Source: Thermoplasmata archaeon (GTDB lineage Bacteria > Actinomycetota > Acidimicrobiia > Acidimicrobiales > Acidimicrobiaceae). From it: a stretch of DNA of 5,176 nucleotides. Position numbers and translations under genes: made by a program. This document shows, piece after piece, positions 4,891 through 5,176 of this stretch; positions within the stretch are counted from its first letter, which is position 1, and every line of letters starts with the position of its first letter. The stretch spans positions 1 to 5,176 of the forward strand of contig JAKBHQ010000360.1 of assembly GCA_021836665.1 (NCBI GenBank), read 5' to 3'. The notes under the pieces were generated by a model, which was not told the DNA's origin, ran no database searches, and was given only the letters and a program-made list of their open reading frames with translations.

Positions 4891-5176
4891 TTGCAAGTAG
4901 AGATTCGTAAGTTTCTCATGGACAAGAAGCCACTGCGTTTTCTAGTTTCGATAACCTTCGTCTTTGCGGCTCTTTGCTTCGTTCCCACTGCCAGAACTAC
5001 CGAAGCCCCCAGCTACTCTCCGAGCTACTCTTTTGCTTCTGCGATAACCAGTGGCGGGTACTTCATGGCGGGCCGAGACGGTAGTGTCTATGGCTTCAAT
5101 GCGCCTAGCTATGGCTCACTTTCCGGAACCACACTCAACAAGCCGATCGTCGGGATGGCGTCTACCCCAGACGGCA
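4891..5176 (+). CDS. Exported repeat protein (Acidimicrobiia-type, beta-propeller-like repeats), 3' truncated by window edge
   Basis: Only 95 codons are in the window. From the TTG start, residues 1-17 are basic (MQVEIRKFLMDKKPLRF), residues 17-34 are hydrophobic (FLVSITFVFAALCFVPTA), and a small-residue region near 34-39 could be a signal peptidase I site, so the protein is probably secreted or anchored outside the membrane. A Ser/Tyr/Pro linker (PSYSPSYSFAS) precedes the first repeat: GGYFMAGRDGSVYGFN (55-70) then APSYGSLSG and LNKPIVGMASTPDG (82-95). This resembles the GYWLVASDGGVFSFG...LNAPIVGMAATPDG units that recur in tandem in secreted Acidimicrobiia proteins, probably blades of a beta-propeller. 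The function of such proteins is unknown to me. An ATG at 4918 is the alternative start, giving a shorter n-region. Strong terminators separate it from prpC, so it is a separate transcription unit. Confidence 0.75.
   Translation, partial: MQVEIRKFLMDKKPLRFLVSITFVFAALCFVPTARTTEAPSYSPSYSFASAITSGGYFMAGRDGSVYGFNAPSYGSLSGTTLNKPIVGMASTPDG

Noticed and set aside
4794..4988. Minus-strand open frame of 64 codons between the terminators and the last gene
   Set aside because: It overlaps the signal-peptide region of the rightward gene, has no recognisable motif, and ends at the terminator hairpin without a plausible gene context.

Overview
The window looks like chromosomal DNA of an acidophilic or soil actinobacterium, most likely class Acidimicrobiia (Acidithrix/Ferrimicrobium-like). 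Two things suggest this. The gene order prpD-prpB-prpC with a citrate-synthase-type PrpC ending in RPLSYYNG is the actinobacterial arrangement. The truncated secreted protein at the right edge begins a repeat (GGYFMAGRDGSVYGFN, then LNKPIVGMASTPDG) of the kind found in many copies in extracellular proteins of that class. This placement is from recalled family patterns, not a search.

Layout: (1) Bases 2-148 hold an open frame that may be the C-terminal tail of an upstream gene, possibly a YdeI/OmpD-associated-type protein (tentative). (2) Bases 149-337 are a non-coding regulatory stretch with a 9-bp inverted repeat, two GTATAC palindromes 63 bp apart and a TTTGGC/GCCAAA inverted repeat. (3) Bases 338-1021 encode a GntR/FCD-family regulator. 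(4) Bases 1058-2575, 2575-3474 and 3497-4621 encode 2-methylcitrate dehydratase (PrpD), 2-methylisocitrate lyase (PrpB) and 2-methylcitrate synthase (PrpC). (5) Bases 4622-4890 are intergenic and contain three successive hairpins, at least two of them terminator-like. (6) From 4891 to the edge lies the 5' end of an exported repeat protein.

The four central genes form one probable operon: gaps are 36 nt, a 1-nt stop/start overlap, and 22 nt, with the terminators only after prpC. PrpC condenses propionyl-CoA with oxaloacetate to 2-methylcitrate. PrpD dehydrates this to 2-methyl-cis-aconitate. A housekeeping aconitase encoded elsewhere presumably rehydrates it to 2-methylisocitrate, and PrpB cleaves that to pyruvate and succinate. 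The GntR protein is the natural candidate for a propionate/methylcitrate-responsive local regulator. No prpE, prpF or acnD is present in the window.

I found no CRISPR array, insertion sequence, tRNA or rRNA, and nothing that convincingly amounts to a new biological system. The most worthwhile unexplained items are regulatory: the paired GTATAC sites, the hairpin that carries the gntR stop codon, the hairpin cluster after prpC, and a regulator whose usual first FCD metal-binding positions are altered.
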